Shown: positions 1-9,766, counted from the first letter of the stretch. The stretch: DNA of 64,000 nt from Caldilineaceae bacterium (GCA_022842065.1 JALHQH010000038.1:53367-117366), one strand, 5' to 3'. The notes: generated by a model not told the origin, from the letters alone. Numbers and translations: made by a program.

Positions 1-297
1 GTGGGCGCAGCATGGGTCCGGCTCTTACAAGGAGAGGCGCGGGGCTATGGCTATGTCAACGACACAACGCCGGAGCTGTCGATTGCCATCGATCCGGCCT
101 ACCGTGGGCAAGGGATCGGCCAACTGTTAATGACTGCGCTTTTTGCCGCCATTGCCCCCCACTTCAATGCCATCTCTCTGAGCGTCTGGCTGGAGAATCC
201 GGCCTATCGGCTCTATCAACGGCTGGGCTTTACCCTGGTGTCGCCGGTTGGTGATGGCCCCGATGTGACGATGATTAAATATTTAACCCCACCCTAA
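1..297 (+). CDS. GNAT family N-acetyltransferase, C-terminal part (5' end outside window)
   Basis: This is the 3' end of a GNAT acyltransferase, which transfers an acetyl group from acetyl-CoA to an amine. The acetyl-CoA pyrophosphate loop of motif A is visible as RGQGIG at about residues 35-40 of the visible part, followed by the typical motif-B stretch NPAYRLYQRLGF in which an Asn and a Tyr lie near the CoA. The window opens inside the gene, so the GTG at base 1 should not be taken as its start. A GNAT domain is usually about 150 residues and 98 are present. The substrate cannot be inferred. A palindromic repeat overlaps the stop codon region. Confidence 0.85.
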   Translation: MGAAWVRLLQGEARGYGYVNDTTPELSIAIDPAYRGQGIGQLLMTALFAAIAPHFNAISLSVWLENPAYRLYQRLGFTLVSPVGDGPDVTMIKYLTPP

Positions 298-377
298 CCC
301 TCCCCAGATTGGGGAGGGGATCTTGTCGGGAAATCTTTGTTCCCTCCCTGTACTCGGCGAGGGTTAGGGTGGGGTAG
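284..377. repeat. Foldback repeat, CCCCACCCTAACCCTCCCC family, copy 1
   Basis: The left arm ccccaccctaaccctcccc (about 286-306) is mirrored by gagggttagggtgggg (about 359-375), with an inner gttccctccc segment. A second copy with the same outer arms and inner gttccctcccc lies inside a coding sequence at 10207-10277. It starts at the last codons of the acetyltransferase gene and may act as its terminator. No protein is encoded, so it behaves like a MITE or other small palindromic repeat. Confidence 0.8.
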
Positions 378-413
378 CTAATGCAAAATCAAGAATCAGG
401 AGCAATTTTTCAA

Positions 414-1658
414 ATGAGTAACCATACGAAAGCCTATGAAGTCCTGGCGGAAGCGTTAACCGCCCAAGGCCTTGATGTCGAAGCAATTAAAAGCGCGCTC
501 AAAGCGCAAAAAATTGAGACGCCCAGTTGGGGTTATGCCAATAGCGGCACCCGTTTCAAAGCCTTTCCTTGGGCCGGCGCCGCGGTGACCACCCGCCAGA
601 AAATGGATGACGCCGCCATGGTCCACAAAATGACAGGCATCGCGCCTTCGGTCGCCGTCCACATTCCGTGGGATGTGCCGGAAGATGGCGACTACACCGG
701 CCTGCGTCAATATGCCGAAGCGCAAGGGGTGAAGATCGGCGCGGTCAACCCGAATGTCTTCCAGGACAACGAATACAAGCTCGGTTCGCTGGGCAGCCCC
801 GATCCTGGGGCGCAGGAACAGGCACTGGATCACCTGCTCGAATGTTGCGAGATTATGGAGAAGACCAACAGCGACCTGCTCAGCCTCTGGTTTGCCGACG
901 GCACCAACTATGCCGGCCAGGATAACCTGATCGCGCGCAAACGGCGCTTTGAAACGCATCTGACCACCGTCTACAAACAACTGCCCACCGGCAGTCGCAT
1001 GTTGATCGAATATAAATTTTTTGAGCCGGCTTTCTACAGCACCGATATTCCCGACTGGGGTACGGCCTATGCGTGGTGTCTTAAACTGGGCGAACAGGCG
1101 CAGGTGTTGGTCGACCTGGGCCACCACGCCCAAGGGGTTAATATTGAGCAGATTGTCGCCTTCCTGCTAGCTGAGGGGCGGCTGGGCGGTTTCCACTTTA
1201 ACAACCGCAAATATGCCGACGATGACTTGATGGTGGGCGCCACCAATCCCTATGAACTCTTCTTGATCTACAACGAGTTGGCTAGCGGCGAAAAGAGCAG
1301 CGACGACGTTGTGCGCAACACCGCCAACAACCTCGCCTATATGATCGACCAGGCCCACAATGTCGAGGGGAAAGTCGGGGCGATGATCTACTCCGTGCTC
1401 AACTGCCAGGAAGCGTACGCCAAGGCGCTCTGTGTCCCCCAACAGCAACTGGCCGACGCCCAGGCCAGCGGCGAAGTGTTGCTCGCCCACCAACTGATCA
1501 CCGATGCCTTCCGCAACGATGTCCGCCCGCTGCTCGCCCAGGTACGCGAGGAGATGGGTGTCCCGGTTGACCCCATGGCCGCCTATCGCGCCAGCGGCTA
1601 CGACGCCAAGGTCGCCAAGGAACGCGGGTTGGTCACGACGAGTGGTGGCTATCAGTAA
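414..1658 (+). CDS. rhaI: L-rhamnose isomerase, Pseudomonas stutzeri/RhaI type
   Basis: The product (414 residues) interconverts L-rhamnose and L-rhamnulose in the cytoplasm, the first step of rhamnose use. Metal-ligand candidates are E199, D234, H237, H261, D269 and D271. Their spacing equals that of the P. stutzeri enzyme ligands (E219, D254, H257, H281, D289, D291, recalled from the literature), offset by exactly 20, which makes the family call firm. The start at 414 is preferred over the in-frame ATG at 381 because AGGAG lies 7-11 bases before it. It converges with the aldolase remnant and ends at a perfect hairpin. No rhamnulose kinase or rhamnulose-phosphate aldolase is adjacent. A GH106-like rhamnosidase lies at 48335. 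Confidence 0.93.
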   Translation: MSNHTKAYEVLAEALTAQGLDVEAIKSALKAQKIETPSWGYANSGTRFKAFPWAGAAVTTRQKMDDAAMVHKMTGIAPSVAVHIPWDVPEDGDYTGLRQYAEAQGVKIGAVNPNVFQDNEYKLGSLGSPDPGAQEQALDHLLECCEIMEKTNSDLLSLWFADGTNYAGQDNLIARKRRFETHLTTVYKQLPTGSRMLIEYKFFEPAFYSTDIPDWGTAYAWCLKLGEQAQVLVDLGHHAQGVNIEQIVAFLLAEGRLGGFHFNNRKYADDDLMVGATNPYELFLIYNELASGEKSSDDVVRNTANNLAYMIDQAHNVEGKVGAMIYSVLNCQEAYAKALCVPQQQLADAQASGEVLLAHQLITDAFRNDVRPLLAQVREEMGVPVDPMAAYRASGYDAKVAKERGLVTTSGGYQ

Positions 1659-1691
1659 ACCGTAGCCGTATAGGGGGGAAGTTGCTGGTGG

Positions 1692-1750
1692 TATAGACGC
1701 GGATTTAGGATGCGCGGATTTAGGATCCGCGCATCCTAAATCCGCGCCTA
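1692..1750. terminator. Bidirectional stem-loop between convergent genes
   Basis: A perfect 21-bp inverted repeat, 1699-1719 against 1725-1745, has a 5-base loop (ttagg). With one mismatch the stem extends outward through tatag/ctata. It sits between the converging rhaI and aldolase-like genes. No clear U-tract follows, so it may be a repeat element that doubles as terminator. Confidence 0.7.
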
Positions 1751-1755
1751 TACCC

Positions 1756-2810
1756 CTACTCCAGCCACTCCGCCAAGTGCGCCGCCACAAACGCATCATC
1801 CTGCAATTGCCCATAGGCTGCGCAAACCCGTTCCAACTCCGCCACTTGGCCGTCCGCCAACTGCTCATGCGGATTCAGCGTCCAAGTCCCTTGTAGCAGC
1901 CCCTGGCGTTGGAGGATCCAGTGAATGCCGGGCAAACAGCCGCGATAGTTGTGCGCAGCGTCAAAGATCGCACCATTCGCATCGGTCAACTGCGCACCAT
2001 AGGTAAGCCAGTGGCGATAGTCCAGTGTTCCCGTCGCCCGCTGTGCCTGGATCGCTGCCAACATCTCTACCATCGTTTTGGTCCAGACGGCCCATTGCCC
2101 CAACAACCCGCCGACAAAATGCACCGGCGCTGCCCCCTCGGCAAAGACAAAATCGGTGAGCAGGTCGGTGACAATGCTGTCATCGTTGCCGGTGTAGAGC
2201 GCGATCTGGTCGCCCTGGCCGGCCTCGGCTACGGCACGCACGACATCAAGGGTCTGATAGCGGTTAAAGGGGGCAATCTTGATCGCCACCACGTTGTCGA
2301 TCTCGACGAAGCGTCGCCAGAAGCTGTATGGTAATACGCGTCCGCCCACGGCGGGCTGCAAATAAAAGCCCACGATGGGCATCACTTCTGCCACTTGCCG
2401 ACAGTGGGCCAGCAACTCATCATCGGTGGCAAGGCAGCCAGGCTTAACAGGCCGGCATGATAGCCCAGTTCAACGGCCAGTGCTGATTCGTGTAGTGATT
2501 GTGGGGTTTGTCCAACCAAGCCGGCAATCTTGATAAAGGGGCGGGGTTGCCTCTGTAACATCTCATCCACGGTCTGCGCGGCCAGCGCCAGCACTGGTTT
2601 GAGCAGCCCGCGCGCCGGTTCATGGATCTCAAATTGAGTGGTGTGGACGCCGACGGCTAAGCCATCGACCCCGGCGGCGCAATAGTAACGGGTTAAGGCC
2701 CGTTGGCGGCGCTCGTCAACGGTTAACGCCGCGGTTAGCGCAAGGGGATGGGCGGGGATCACGGTGCCCCGATGCAACAATGCCAGTAAAGTGGGATCCA
2801 AGTTCGCCAC
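1756..2810 (-). pseudogene. Dihydrodipicolinate synthase/NAL-superfamily aldolase, frameshifted
   Basis: Two overlapping reading frames together make one protein of about 351 residues that resembles the DHDPS/N-acetylneuraminate lyase family, probably acting on a sugar-derived keto acid. The first frame starts at GTG 2810 and runs through GYHAGLLSLAAL. The second continues as TDDELLAHCRQVAEVMPIVG. The switch lies at about 2424-2432 and needs one extra base to restore the frame. Total length (1055 bases) is two modulo three, consistent with a single-base loss. The GTG start overlaps the TAG stop of the upstream epimerase remnant, so the two genes were translationally coupled. It could be a genuine pseudogene or a one-base sequence error. 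The upstream partner is clearly broken, which favours decay. Confidence 0.72.
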
Positions 2811-3276
2811 TAGAATCTCCCATCGCGCGTTTCAAAGTGGGTGGGTTTGTTGAGGAGGGTGCCCCCTTGCTGCACCCAGGCCGCAATCCAACGAATGAGT
2901 CGTGATAGCGGCACGGTGGGATAACCGAAGTGTGCTTGCGCCTTACCGGCATTGCTGAGTAGCGCGGTAGGCGCTTCGCTGCCGGTAAAGTGCGGCTCTA
3001 TCCCAAAAATGGTCCCAAAGTGTTCTGCCGTGCGCCGAATTGAGACCGTCTCCGGGCCAGTAATATTGAGCACGGTTGGCGGTGTGCTGCAAAGCGGTAA
3101 CATCGCCAGTGCCTGCCCATTCGCATCACCCCTAGAATCACCAGGTCGCTGTCGAGCGTTTGCAGGGCAGCCAACGCAGCCGGCGTTGGCCGTGTCAACA
3201 GCTCTTCCAGTTGGGGCACGGTTTCAATCGTTGCCGGCCATTCGATAGTGGTATCTGCCAAAGGTAATGTACTCAT
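2810..3276 (-). pseudogene. NAD-dependent epimerase/dehydratase remnant with internal deletion
   Basis: The first 46 codons match the N-terminus of an extended SDR family common in bacterial sugar loci, ending at LVILGV, where the Rossmann glycine motif should begin. The last 110 or so codons match the C-terminus of the same family (GDANGQALAML, NITGPETVS, PTALLSNAG, KPTHF). About 170 residues that should hold the NAD loop and the catalytic Tyr-Lys are missing, and the two parts are in different frames. The junction is at about 3126-3132, in a GGGTG that could belong to either side, as expected for deletion between short direct repeats. The start is ATG 3276. The gene cannot encode an active enzyme. 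Confidence 0.78.
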
Positions 3277-3320
3277 ATGGCTGGCCTTTTGCTGGTGGTG
3301 ATGTAGAATTTAGTGGTTGT

Positions 3321-3384
3321 CATGATGCTGCCACGCCACGGTGACCGCCACTGCTCAAACCTGGCGTGGTTAGCCAGCATCATG
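3321..3384. other. Bulged stem-loop repeat between minus-strand genes
   Basis: The arms catgatgctg (3321-3330) and cagcatcatg (3375-3384) pair perfectly. The inner arms ccacgcca (3331-3338) and tggcgtgg (3362-3369) also pair, leaving a five-base bulge on one side. It lies just downstream of the class II aldolase gene and upstream of the epimerase remnant, so it may terminate or process that transcript. Confidence 0.6.
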
Positions 3385-3406
3385 GTGGATAGGTCATTAT
3401 ACTGCG

Positions 3407-4819
3407 CTAGTCGGCCAGTCCCAGATCATCCCCCGCTGCGCGCGCCTGTTTCGGCAACGCTTTGTGATGTTCCACTGGGGTCACCACTTCATCGATCAGC
3501 TTGCGCGTATTTGTCACATTGAGCTTCTCGTAGAAGAAGCGAAACTTCTCTTCCATGGCCATGAAGAGTGCGGCTTTGGTATCTTTGTCCATACCCCACA
3601 GTTCAGGTTTGAAGGTCCCCATGGCCTTCTTCCGCGTCTTGTAGTAGAACTGGGCGTTGGTCTCATTTGCCTTGCGCTCATCGGCATTGTGGACATCAAG
3701 ATAGCGATAGATGTCCTGCAGCAGATCGGCTGGAAACGCTTGGTGTTCCATAAAGAGATTTTGGAAGCCGGAGGCCAGGTGAATTTCCAGGGTCTGCTTT
3801 TCGGGAAACTTGGTAAAGAGATTTTCGGGCAACGTACTGGCCCCATGTTGCACCGCGCCACCGGCCCCGTAATGGCGAGCCCGTTCGCCCAGGACCCCCA
3901 GTGTGTCAAAATCCACCGCCACATCCGCAATCGAGCCATCGGGCAACACAATGCCGCCGTGCGACGTGCCCGTTTGGACGCTGATCTTACTCAGGCCGGC
4001 GTAATCCCCCAGTTCGGCCAGGGCCGTCTGATAGTTGGTCACATAGGCATCAAGCTCTGCCGGCGTCGAATTCTGCTCGCCGACTTCGCCGATTTCGCCA
4101 CCAAGGCTTACCGTCACCCCGGCTGGCTCTAGATCGCGCACAAATTTGGTCAACTCGGCCGAGCGCATGTAATTGTGGTACTGCTGCGCGTTTAGATCAT
4201 CCAGGTGAATGTCAACTAATGTGCTGGTATCAATGTCGATATTCCAAAAGCCGCCGGGAATTGCTTCGGCGATTAGATCTTTTACTTCCTGAATCGCAGC
4301 TTCTGGTTTTTTGGCGTAAAGTGATGCCTTCACCTGGAAGTGATCGCCCTGGATAAAGAGCGGATGGAAGTAGCCCTCTTTGATGGCCGCCGCGATGACG
4401 GCGGTGCTATATTCTTCCGGCGTTTGGAAGGTATAGCTCATCTCACTGCGCGCGATCTCAAAGATCATCGCGCCGGTATTACTCTTTTGGGCGGCGCGCA
4501 AGGCGGCGCGGACCGTGTCATAGGTGGTAAAACGAATATTCATCGCCGGGACAGTGCGGTCGCGCCATTTATTCTGGGCACGGGCGATGTAGAATTCGTG
4601 AATGCTGGCCGGTCGTGCGCCCAAAGTCTGTCCGATCTCCCAGATCAGCCAGCGGCTGAGAGCCTGCACACTGGGCGTACCAAAGACCGCATCGCGCACT
4701 AGCGTATCAATCGCCTCGGTCCGCAACCGTTCAACATCAAGCACCTCAATGCGGCCACCATTAATGCCGACGATGCGTTTGAGACTTGTGCGCAGCTCAT
4801 AGACTGACTCATGAATCAT
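3407..4819 (-). CDS. Class II fructose-bisphosphate aldolase family protein (long form)
   Basis: A 470-residue TIM-barrel aldolase of the zinc-dependent class II superfamily, expected to cleave or form ketose bisphosphates. Motifs seen are GDHFQVKAS (about residues 157-165), where the His should bind zinc, [13 protein letters not shown] (about 240-252) and [10 protein letters not shown] (about 279-288), where family members bind the second zinc and substrate phosphate. It is much longer than the usual 300-360 residues, with extensions at both ends. It lies 178 bp downstream of the phosphofructokinase on the same strand, which supports a role in splitting fructose 1,6-bisphosphate. A tagatose- or other ketose-bisphosphate aldolase is the alternative. 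The start ATG 4819 is preceded by a GGAAGGG purine run. Confidence 0.8.
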   Translation of the reverse strand: MIHESVYELRTSLKRIVGINGGRIEVLDVERLRTEAIDTLVRDAVFGTPSVQALSRWLIWEIGQTLGARPASIHEFYIARAQNKWRDRTVPAMNIRFTTYDTVRAALRAAQKSNTGAMIFEIARSEMSYTFQTPEEYSTAVIAAAIKEGYFHPLFIQGDHFQVKASLYAKKPEAAIQEVKDLIAEAIPGGFWNIDIDTSTLVDIHLDDLNAQQYHNYMRSAELTKFVRDLEPAGVTVSLGGEIGEVGEQNSTPAELDAYVTNYQTALAELGDYAGLSKISVQTGTSHGGIVLPDGSIADVAVDFDTLGVLGERARHYGAGGAVQHGASTLPENLFTKFPEKQTLEIHLASGFQNLFMEHQAFPADLLQDIYRYLDVHNADERKANETNAQFYYKTRKKAMGTFKPELWGMDKDTKAALFMAMEEKFRFFYEKLNVTNTRKLIDEVVTPVEHHKALPKQARAAGDDLGLAD

Positions 4820-4925
4820 AATGAAAATCCCTTCCTTTCGCTTTTACCGCAATGCTTATGGCTTGAATCAGCTTTGCCTACATCATACCATAAGTAGCTT
4901 ATGGATAAATTATCGGTAGACCGCA

Positions 4926-4954
4926 GTGTCTTCTGCATCCCCTACTGCAGACAC
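4926..4954. repeat. Small hairpin of the GCATCCCC family
   Basis: tctgca (4932-4937) and tgcaga (4946-4951) flank tcccctac, so on the minus strand the loop reads GGGGA. The same GGGGATGC core recurs in hairpins at 26115, 34757, 51946 and 63720. It sits in the 178-bp gap between the phosphofructokinase and aldolase genes. Confidence 0.5.
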
Positions 4955-4997
4955 CCGTTTGCAACTGAGGATGCGAACTACCGTTGTGGTCTACTGA

Positions 4998-7262
4998 TTA
5001 TTGACTGTCATGCTCAAGTTGAAAATGATGATTCTGTTGATTAAACTGGGGTCCTGGTTGTGCCATTAAACGCGCAACGGGCCGTAAATCCATCCACCAT
5101 TGCTGCTTGGGGCGTTGTTTTTCCATATCATAAATCCGGCGCATCTCATAAAAAGGCGTCAGTTTCACCTGATCTTCCATCATGCTCAGCCCCACCGCGG
5201 GTGGCTCATCGCCCTTGCCATCGCAGGAGCTTTCAATAAATTTGATCGCCTCGCTGGCCATACGCATGGCCATAATGCGGTCGGATGGGGTCGGATTACC
5301 GCCCTGTTGCATGTGCCCCAAGACCGAAGTGCGCACATTAAAGAGATCCTTGCTTTCTTCTTCAAAGAGGGCGGCCAAAAAGGGCGCGGTGTAGAGCGGA
5401 TTGGCAAACTCATTGCGGATCATCAAGGCCAGCCGTTTGCCGTGACGAAAACCGGTGGTAAGCAGCCGAATATCCTGTTCCAGATCGGAGAGGGTCACCC
5501 CTTCTTCATTGAGATAGACGCGCTCCGCGCCGCTGGATAACGAGCTAAGCATCGCTAAATAGCCACAGTAGCCACCCATCACTTCGATAATAAAACAACG
5601 GTTGGACGCGACGGCTGACTGCTTGATCTTATCAATGGCCTCGGTAATCGTGTTAAGCGCCGTGTCGGAACCAATGCTATACTCAGCCCCAGGCAAATTG
5701 TTATCAATGCTGGCGGGAATGCAGATAATCGGGATGTTAAAGGCGGGGAAGTTGCGGCGCTCTTCATAGAGGGCATTCACGGCTTCATAGCCCGCCCAGC
5801 CGCCGACCATGATAATCGCATCAATCCGATTTTCTTCCAGGGTGCGGGCAATGGCATAGAAATCGCCGCCGTGGGGCGTACGCCGACTGGTGCCTAGTTC
5901 GGAGCCACCGGTTGGTGCCCAGCCGTTGACATCCATCCAGTTGAGCTCTTTCACCTGATTATTGATCAGCCCGCGAAAGCCGCGAAAGACACCGATTGGC
6001 TGGTGGCCTTTGTCAACGCCAAGGCGGACAGCAGCACGCACGGTGGCATTCATGCCTGGGGCCGGTGCTCCTGCATTGAGAATCGCAAAGCGTAGTTGCC
6101 GTTGTCCCGGCTGGGCCGGATGTGGAAAGGCGCGCACCAGGGTCCGCAGAATATCAAACGAGGCCTTGAAGGTCGGGCCGCGCAACGCATAGGCCTTGTC
6201 AAAGTCGAGCGCTTCAATCGCCCGGTTGACCCCCTGATTGGTGTTGACACATTCCATCAGCGGGGAGAGGTAAATCCGGTTGTTGCGAATGCCCACCAGG
6301 CAGGGTTCGCTGTCCGCCGTGGCATTGACGATCACCTTGGCGGCGGCGTGGCCGATCAATGTGCTCATAATACGATCGTAGGCGCTGGGCGAGCCGCCGC
6401 GTTGGACATGGCCCAGCACTGTCACGCGCACATCTTCCCCCAACCGATCTTCCAGAATTTGTTTCACGTAGTGAGCCGTGAGCGGGTTGCCTTTGCGATC
6501 AACCGCCCCTTCGGCGACGACCACAATGCTGTCGCGGCGGCCAATCTTACGCCCTTCCAGCAGAATCCTGCACATCTTGTCTTCCCAATTGTCTCCTTCG
6601 GGCGGATTTTCGGGAATGAGTGCAAAGTCGGCTCCGCTAGCCAGGGCCCCCATGAGCGCGAGGTAACCGCAGTGCCGCCCCATCACTTCAACCACAAAGG
6701 CGCGTTGGTGGCTGGCCGCGGTGCTGGAAATGGCATCGATCGCGTCAGTAATGCGATGGAGGGCGGTATCGGCCCCAATGGTCATGTCGGTACCAAACAT
6801 GTCGTTGTCGATCGAGCCGACAATGCCGGCAATATTCAGGTAGGGATGGCGCTCGCCCACTTCGCGGCTGATCTCACCGCTGGCGACCAACTCGCGCACA
6901 GCGTCACGCCATTCGCGGCGTAATAGATCGGCACCGGTCAGGCTGCCATCACCGCCAATCACAATCAGCCCATCAATTTCCTGGCGCAACAGGTTACAGA
7001 TCGCCTGGCGGCGGCCCTCGCGCGTACGAAAGGCCTGGCAGCGCGCCGAGCCAATCATGGTGCCACCTTTGTGCAGAATGCCACCCACTTCATCCCACTC
7101 AATGGGGCGGATGCGCGAGCCACCGTCGATCATACCCTGATAGCCTTCATAGATTGCAAAAACCTTTGCACCGAGATCAAGCGCAGTACGCACAGCGGCG
7201 CGTAATGCGGCATTCATGCCTGGTGCGTCACCGCCACTCGTTAAAACACCAATTCGTTTCAT
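4998..7262 (-). CDS. Tandem (animal-type) ATP-dependent 6-phosphofructokinase
   Basis: Two PFK domains lie in one 754-residue chain, whereas bacterial PfkA is about 320 residues. The N-half has an intact active site: SGGDAPGMN (about 9-17), GGDGSLTGAD (about 97-106) and GSIDNDMFGTD, with the catalytic Asp of the IDND motif. The C-half begins with LNAGAPAPGMNA but has GGWAG in place of GGDGS and SIDNN in place of TIDND, so it has probably lost catalysis and serves as an effector domain, the same division of labour as in muscle and liver PFK. Stretches such as GSARCQAFR, EVMGRHCGYLAL, TVLGHVQRGG and NVRTSVLGHMQQGG also follow the animal pattern. The start ATG 7262 gives the canonical MKRIGVLTSGGD opening; an AAAGGG lies upstream. 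It is probably co-transcribed with the class II aldolase. Confidence 0.93.
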   Translation of the reverse strand: MKRIGVLTSGGDAPGMNAALRAAVRTALDLGAKVFAIYEGYQGMIDGGSRIRPIEWDEVGGILHKGGTMIGSARCQAFRTREGRRQAICNLLRQEIDGLIVIGGDGSLTGADLLRREWRDAVRELVASGEISREVGERHPYLNIAGIVGSIDNDMFGTDMTIGADTALHRITDAIDAISSTAASHQRAFVVEVMGRHCGYLALMGALASGADFALIPENPPEGDNWEDKMCRILLEGRKIGRRDSIVVVAEGAVDRKGNPLTAHYVKQILEDRLGEDVRVTVLGHVQRGGSPSAYDRIMSTLIGHAAAKVIVNATADSEPCLVGIRNNRIYLSPLMECVNTNQGVNRAIEALDFDKAYALRGPTFKASFDILRTLVRAFPHPAQPGQRQLRFAILNAGAPAPGMNATVRAAVRLGVDKGHQPIGVFRGFRGLINNQVKELNWMDVNGWAPTGGSELGTSRRTPHGGDFYAIARTLEENRIDAIIMVGGWAGYEAVNALYEERRNFPAFNIPIICIPASIDNNLPGAEYSIGSDTALNTITEAIDKIKQSAVASNRCFIIEVMGGYCGYLAMLSSLSSGAERVYLNEEGVTLSDLEQDIRLLTTGFRHGKRLALMIRNEFANPLYTAPFLAALFEEESKDLFNVRTSVLGHMQQGGNPTPSDRIMAMRMASEAIKFIESSCDGKGDEPPAVGLSMMEDQVKLTPFYEMRRIYDMEKQRPKQQWWMDLRPVARLMAQPGPQFNQQNHHFQLEHDSQ

Positions 7263-7730
7263 CAGCAATGGATTCCCTTTCAATAAGTGCTGCCCACAGG
7301 TTGTTTTCCCCACGTGGCACACTGACAACAGCGCCGCCAGCCGTAGATCGAAGCACCTGCATTTTATACTCTTAAAGTTAAGACCTGGGCGTTAAGACCT
7401 GGGCATCATTGCTCGGTACACCTGCTAAATACACTCCTATTTATCATCGCGCAGAACACAACATTGTGATATTCCAATTATACTTGGCTCCCGAATTATT
7501 GGGAATTTCGGCTTTGTATCGTCACAAATGATTCGGCTGCGCAAGTCCTGTTAGCGTAGGATTGACAAATTGCAGATGCATGTCTATACTCGCAGAGAGA
7601 ATATAGTGAATCGCGACAGACCGCGGCAGTATGTATACCAGCGTTTGTCACCAATAACCCTTTTTATCCTGGCAAAAGTGTTATTGGTGAGAGCGCCAAG
7701 GATAAACTGCACCGGTAAGATGGAGGCCCT
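7263..7730. promoter_or_regulatory. Divergent intergenic region with tandem repeat and hairpin
   Basis: This 468-bp gap separates the phosphofructokinase (leftward) from the MBL hydrolase (rightward) and must hold both promoters. A 14-bp sequence, gttaagacctgggc, is repeated head to tail at 7377-7404, a plausible operator arrangement upstream of the kinase. An 11-bp inverted repeat (tcaccaataac at 7648-7658, gttattggtga at 7680-7690) lies about 40 bases before the hydrolase start and could form a leader hairpin. No convincing gene is present. Confidence 0.45.
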
Positions 7731-8675
7731 ATGGCAAGACGACGCAGCGCCGTGCGGATCGGCATTACTGGGCTGGGCGAACGGGAAGAGCTGGCGCCCG
7801 GCATTTTTATTAACACCCACTACCGTGGTTGTACGCCTGGTTTTGTCCACACGGAAGAGGGGATTGTCATGATCGACGCCCCCCTCATCCCCAAACAGGC
7901 CATGGATTGGCGTGATCAGATCGAAGATGAGTACCCAGGTGAGCCACGGCTCTTTATGATCAATACCGATCATCACCGTGGTCATGCGTTGGGTAACCAA
8001 TATTTTATGCCCTGTCAGGTGATTGCCCATGAGCGCGCCCATAAAGAGATGTCGGGCTATACCGAGAACTTCAAGGAGCGGGTGCGCAACAGCTTTAAGC
8101 GCGAACCGGAGATCCAGGCACAGCTCAACAATATTGTGATTATCCCCCCCCATATCACCTTTACGAATCGCTCGACCATGCTTTATGGGGGGCGTCGCTT
8201 GGAGCTAATTTTTGTCGGCGGCCACACCCCTGCCACCAGCATTGTCTGGCTGCCCGAAGAGAAACTCTGTTTTGTTGGCGATATTGTCTGGGTCGATCAG
8301 CACCCTTACATGGCGCAGGGCAATACCCTGGAATGGCTGCGTGCGCTTGAGTTGATTCGCGAATTAGGGGCGGAGCGCCTTGTGCCAGGTCATGGTCCTG
8401 TCTGTACGCCCGATGCCACCTATCGCGTTGGCGAGTATATTATCTTCATGCGCAATCGCGTGCGAGATTACTATCTGGAAGGCAAGAACAAAAACGAGAC
8501 CAAGAGTGGCCTCGTGGGTGAAATGCTCGATTGGTTCCCCGTCCCCCCCGAACGCAAGGCAAAGATCGAAAGTCAGATTAAATCTGGGTTGAATCGCGTC
8601 TACCGCGAGATCCAGCGTGAAGAGGAAGATGGGGGCGGTGAGCTTGACGATTTGGATGATGATGATGCGGATTAA
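7731..8675 (+). CDS. MBL-fold metallo-hydrolase
   Basis: A 314-residue cytoplasmic metallo-beta-lactamase-fold hydrolase. The metal motif is TDHHRGHAL (about residues 79-87). Further ligands are the His of VGGHTPA, the Asp of FVGDIVW and the His of VPGHGP, so all five fold motifs are present. The first motif lacks the usual HxHxDH spacing and resembles the HHRGH form seen in some SoxH-like and quinoprotein-relay-like members. The C-terminus ends in an unusual acidic tail of alternating Glu, Gly and Asp. The start at 7731 has GGAGG four bases before it. It has no signal peptide. The substrate is unknown, and its neighbours do not settle it. Confidence 0.85.
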   Translation: MARRRSAVRIGITGLGEREELAPGIFINTHYRGCTPGFVHTEEGIVMIDAPLIPKQAMDWRDQIEDEYPGEPRLFMINTDHHRGHALGNQYFMPCQVIAHERAHKEMSGYTENFKERVRNSFKREPEIQAQLNNIVIIPPHITFTNRSTMLYGGRRLELIFVGGHTPATSIVWLPEEKLCFVGDIVWVDQHPYMAQGNTLEWLRALELIRELGAERLVPGHGPVCTPDATYRVGEYIIFMRNRVRDYYLEGKNKNETKSGLVGEMLDWFPVPPERKAKIESQIKSGLNRVYREIQREEEDGGGELDDLDDDDAD

Positions 8676-8764
8676 AGGAGCGCAGGTGGTTGGCGTGCAG
8701 TGCAACAAAGGGCGACAGCAGAGCCAGTCGATAATCAGCTGCTTATCAAACAGGGCGGAGTTCA

Positions 8765-9766
8765 ATGGCCTATTCAGTTGAAACCAAAACGAATAACCCT
8801 GCCAATGCTCTGCGTGATGCGCTTGATCAGGCAGACCGCCAGTTTGGCCAGTTGACACCGCAAACGGTTGAAGACTATTTGCTGCTACTCGATCGGATCG
8901 AAGACGCCTTTACCACGTTGGCTGATGATCAGATTGATCTGCGTTCTGAAGAAGGGCGCTGGCAAAGCCTCCTGAGTCGGCTTGATTCTAAACCTGAAGG
9001 GTTGGTCAAGGCGGCGGCGCGGGCTGGCGGTTTGGCTCAGTTGCGCGCAAAACATCCGCCCGCCGACAGCTTCTGGTGGCAACTTGATCAAGAAGTGGCC
9101 CGCCGGCGGGCACGCATGATCCGCCGATTAATCACCACCGTAGTGGCCTTTGTGGTGATCGTTGGTGGCGGCTACCAGTTGCTCAACATCTTTTTCCCGC
9201 CGGATCCGGTGGCGGTACGCATGGTTGAAACCAATGCCGAGCTAGAAGCGTTGATTGGGGCACAAGATTGGCAAGCGGCCCTTGATCTCGTCCTCGCGCG
9301 CCAGCAGGAATTGCCCGATGAGCCAGAGTTAATCCTCTGGGAAGCGGTGTTGGCCGAGCAGTTGGGCGACAGTGCGCACATGAATCATGCCCTAGAGCGG
9401 GTGCGGGCACTTTTGCCTGATCAACAGCCCGAAATTTTGGTGCAATTCGGCACTTACCAGTTACAGGTCGGCAACGTAGCCGGTGCCACCCAATCCGGCA
9501 CAGCGGCCTTGGCCTTGACCCCCGAAAATGCCCAGGCAACCTTTCTGCTAGGCAACATCGCCGAGGCGACCAACGACATCCCGACCGCCATCGACATGTT
9601 CAACCGGACCTTTGATCTGGCGGAGCAGGATAACCCGCAGTTGGCAGTGGTGGCCCGCGTCCGCATGGGCAACCTGCTGCAGCGCGCCCCGGCGATGGAA
9701 GCAACGAGCGTGGTGACAGCGACCGAGACTCTGAGTGCAACCACACCCATAACTGCAACCCCATGA
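8765..9766 (+). CDS. TPR-repeat protein with one membrane segment
   Basis: A 333-residue protein with a charged N-terminal region, a single transmembrane helix at about residues 119-141 (following an RRRARMIRR basic stretch that predicts a cytoplasmic N-terminus), and an extracytoplasmic part with TPR-like helical repeats between about 155 and 310 (for example ALDLVLARQQELPDEPELILWEAVLAEQLGD). The last 25 residues are Thr/Ala-rich and low in complexity. GGAG lies 6-9 bases before the ATG at 8765. It overlaps the next gene by four bases (ATGA), so the TPR protein and the membrane glycosyltransferase are probably made together and may interact. Confidence 0.75.
   Translation: MAYSVETKTNNPANALRDALDQADRQFGQLTPQTVEDYLLLLDRIEDAFTTLADDQIDLRSEEGRWQSLLSRLDSKPEGLVKAAARAGGLAQLRAKHPPADSFWWQLDQEVARRRARMIRRLITTVVAFVVIVGGGYQLLNIFFPPDPVAVRMVETNAELEALIGAQDWQAALDLVLARQQELPDEPELILWEAVLAEQLGDSAHMNHALERVRALLPDQQPEILVQFGTYQLQVGNVAGATQSGTAALALTPENAQATFLLGNIAEATNDIPTAIDMFNRTFDLAEQDNPQLAVVARVRMGNLLQRAPAMEATSVVTATETLSATTPITATP

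Noticed and set aside
456..1133. A 225-codon open frame on the minus strand
   Set aside because: Antisense to rhaI, which has conserved metal ligands at the correct spacing.
1756..2810. Programmed ribosomal frameshift in the aldolase gene
   Set aside because: No slippery heptamer at the switch (gccttgccaccgatgatga), and its operon partner is plainly broken.
6096..6923. A 275-codon open frame on the plus strand
   Set aside because: It is the shadow of the phosphofructokinase gene; low-complexity translation and no ribosome site.
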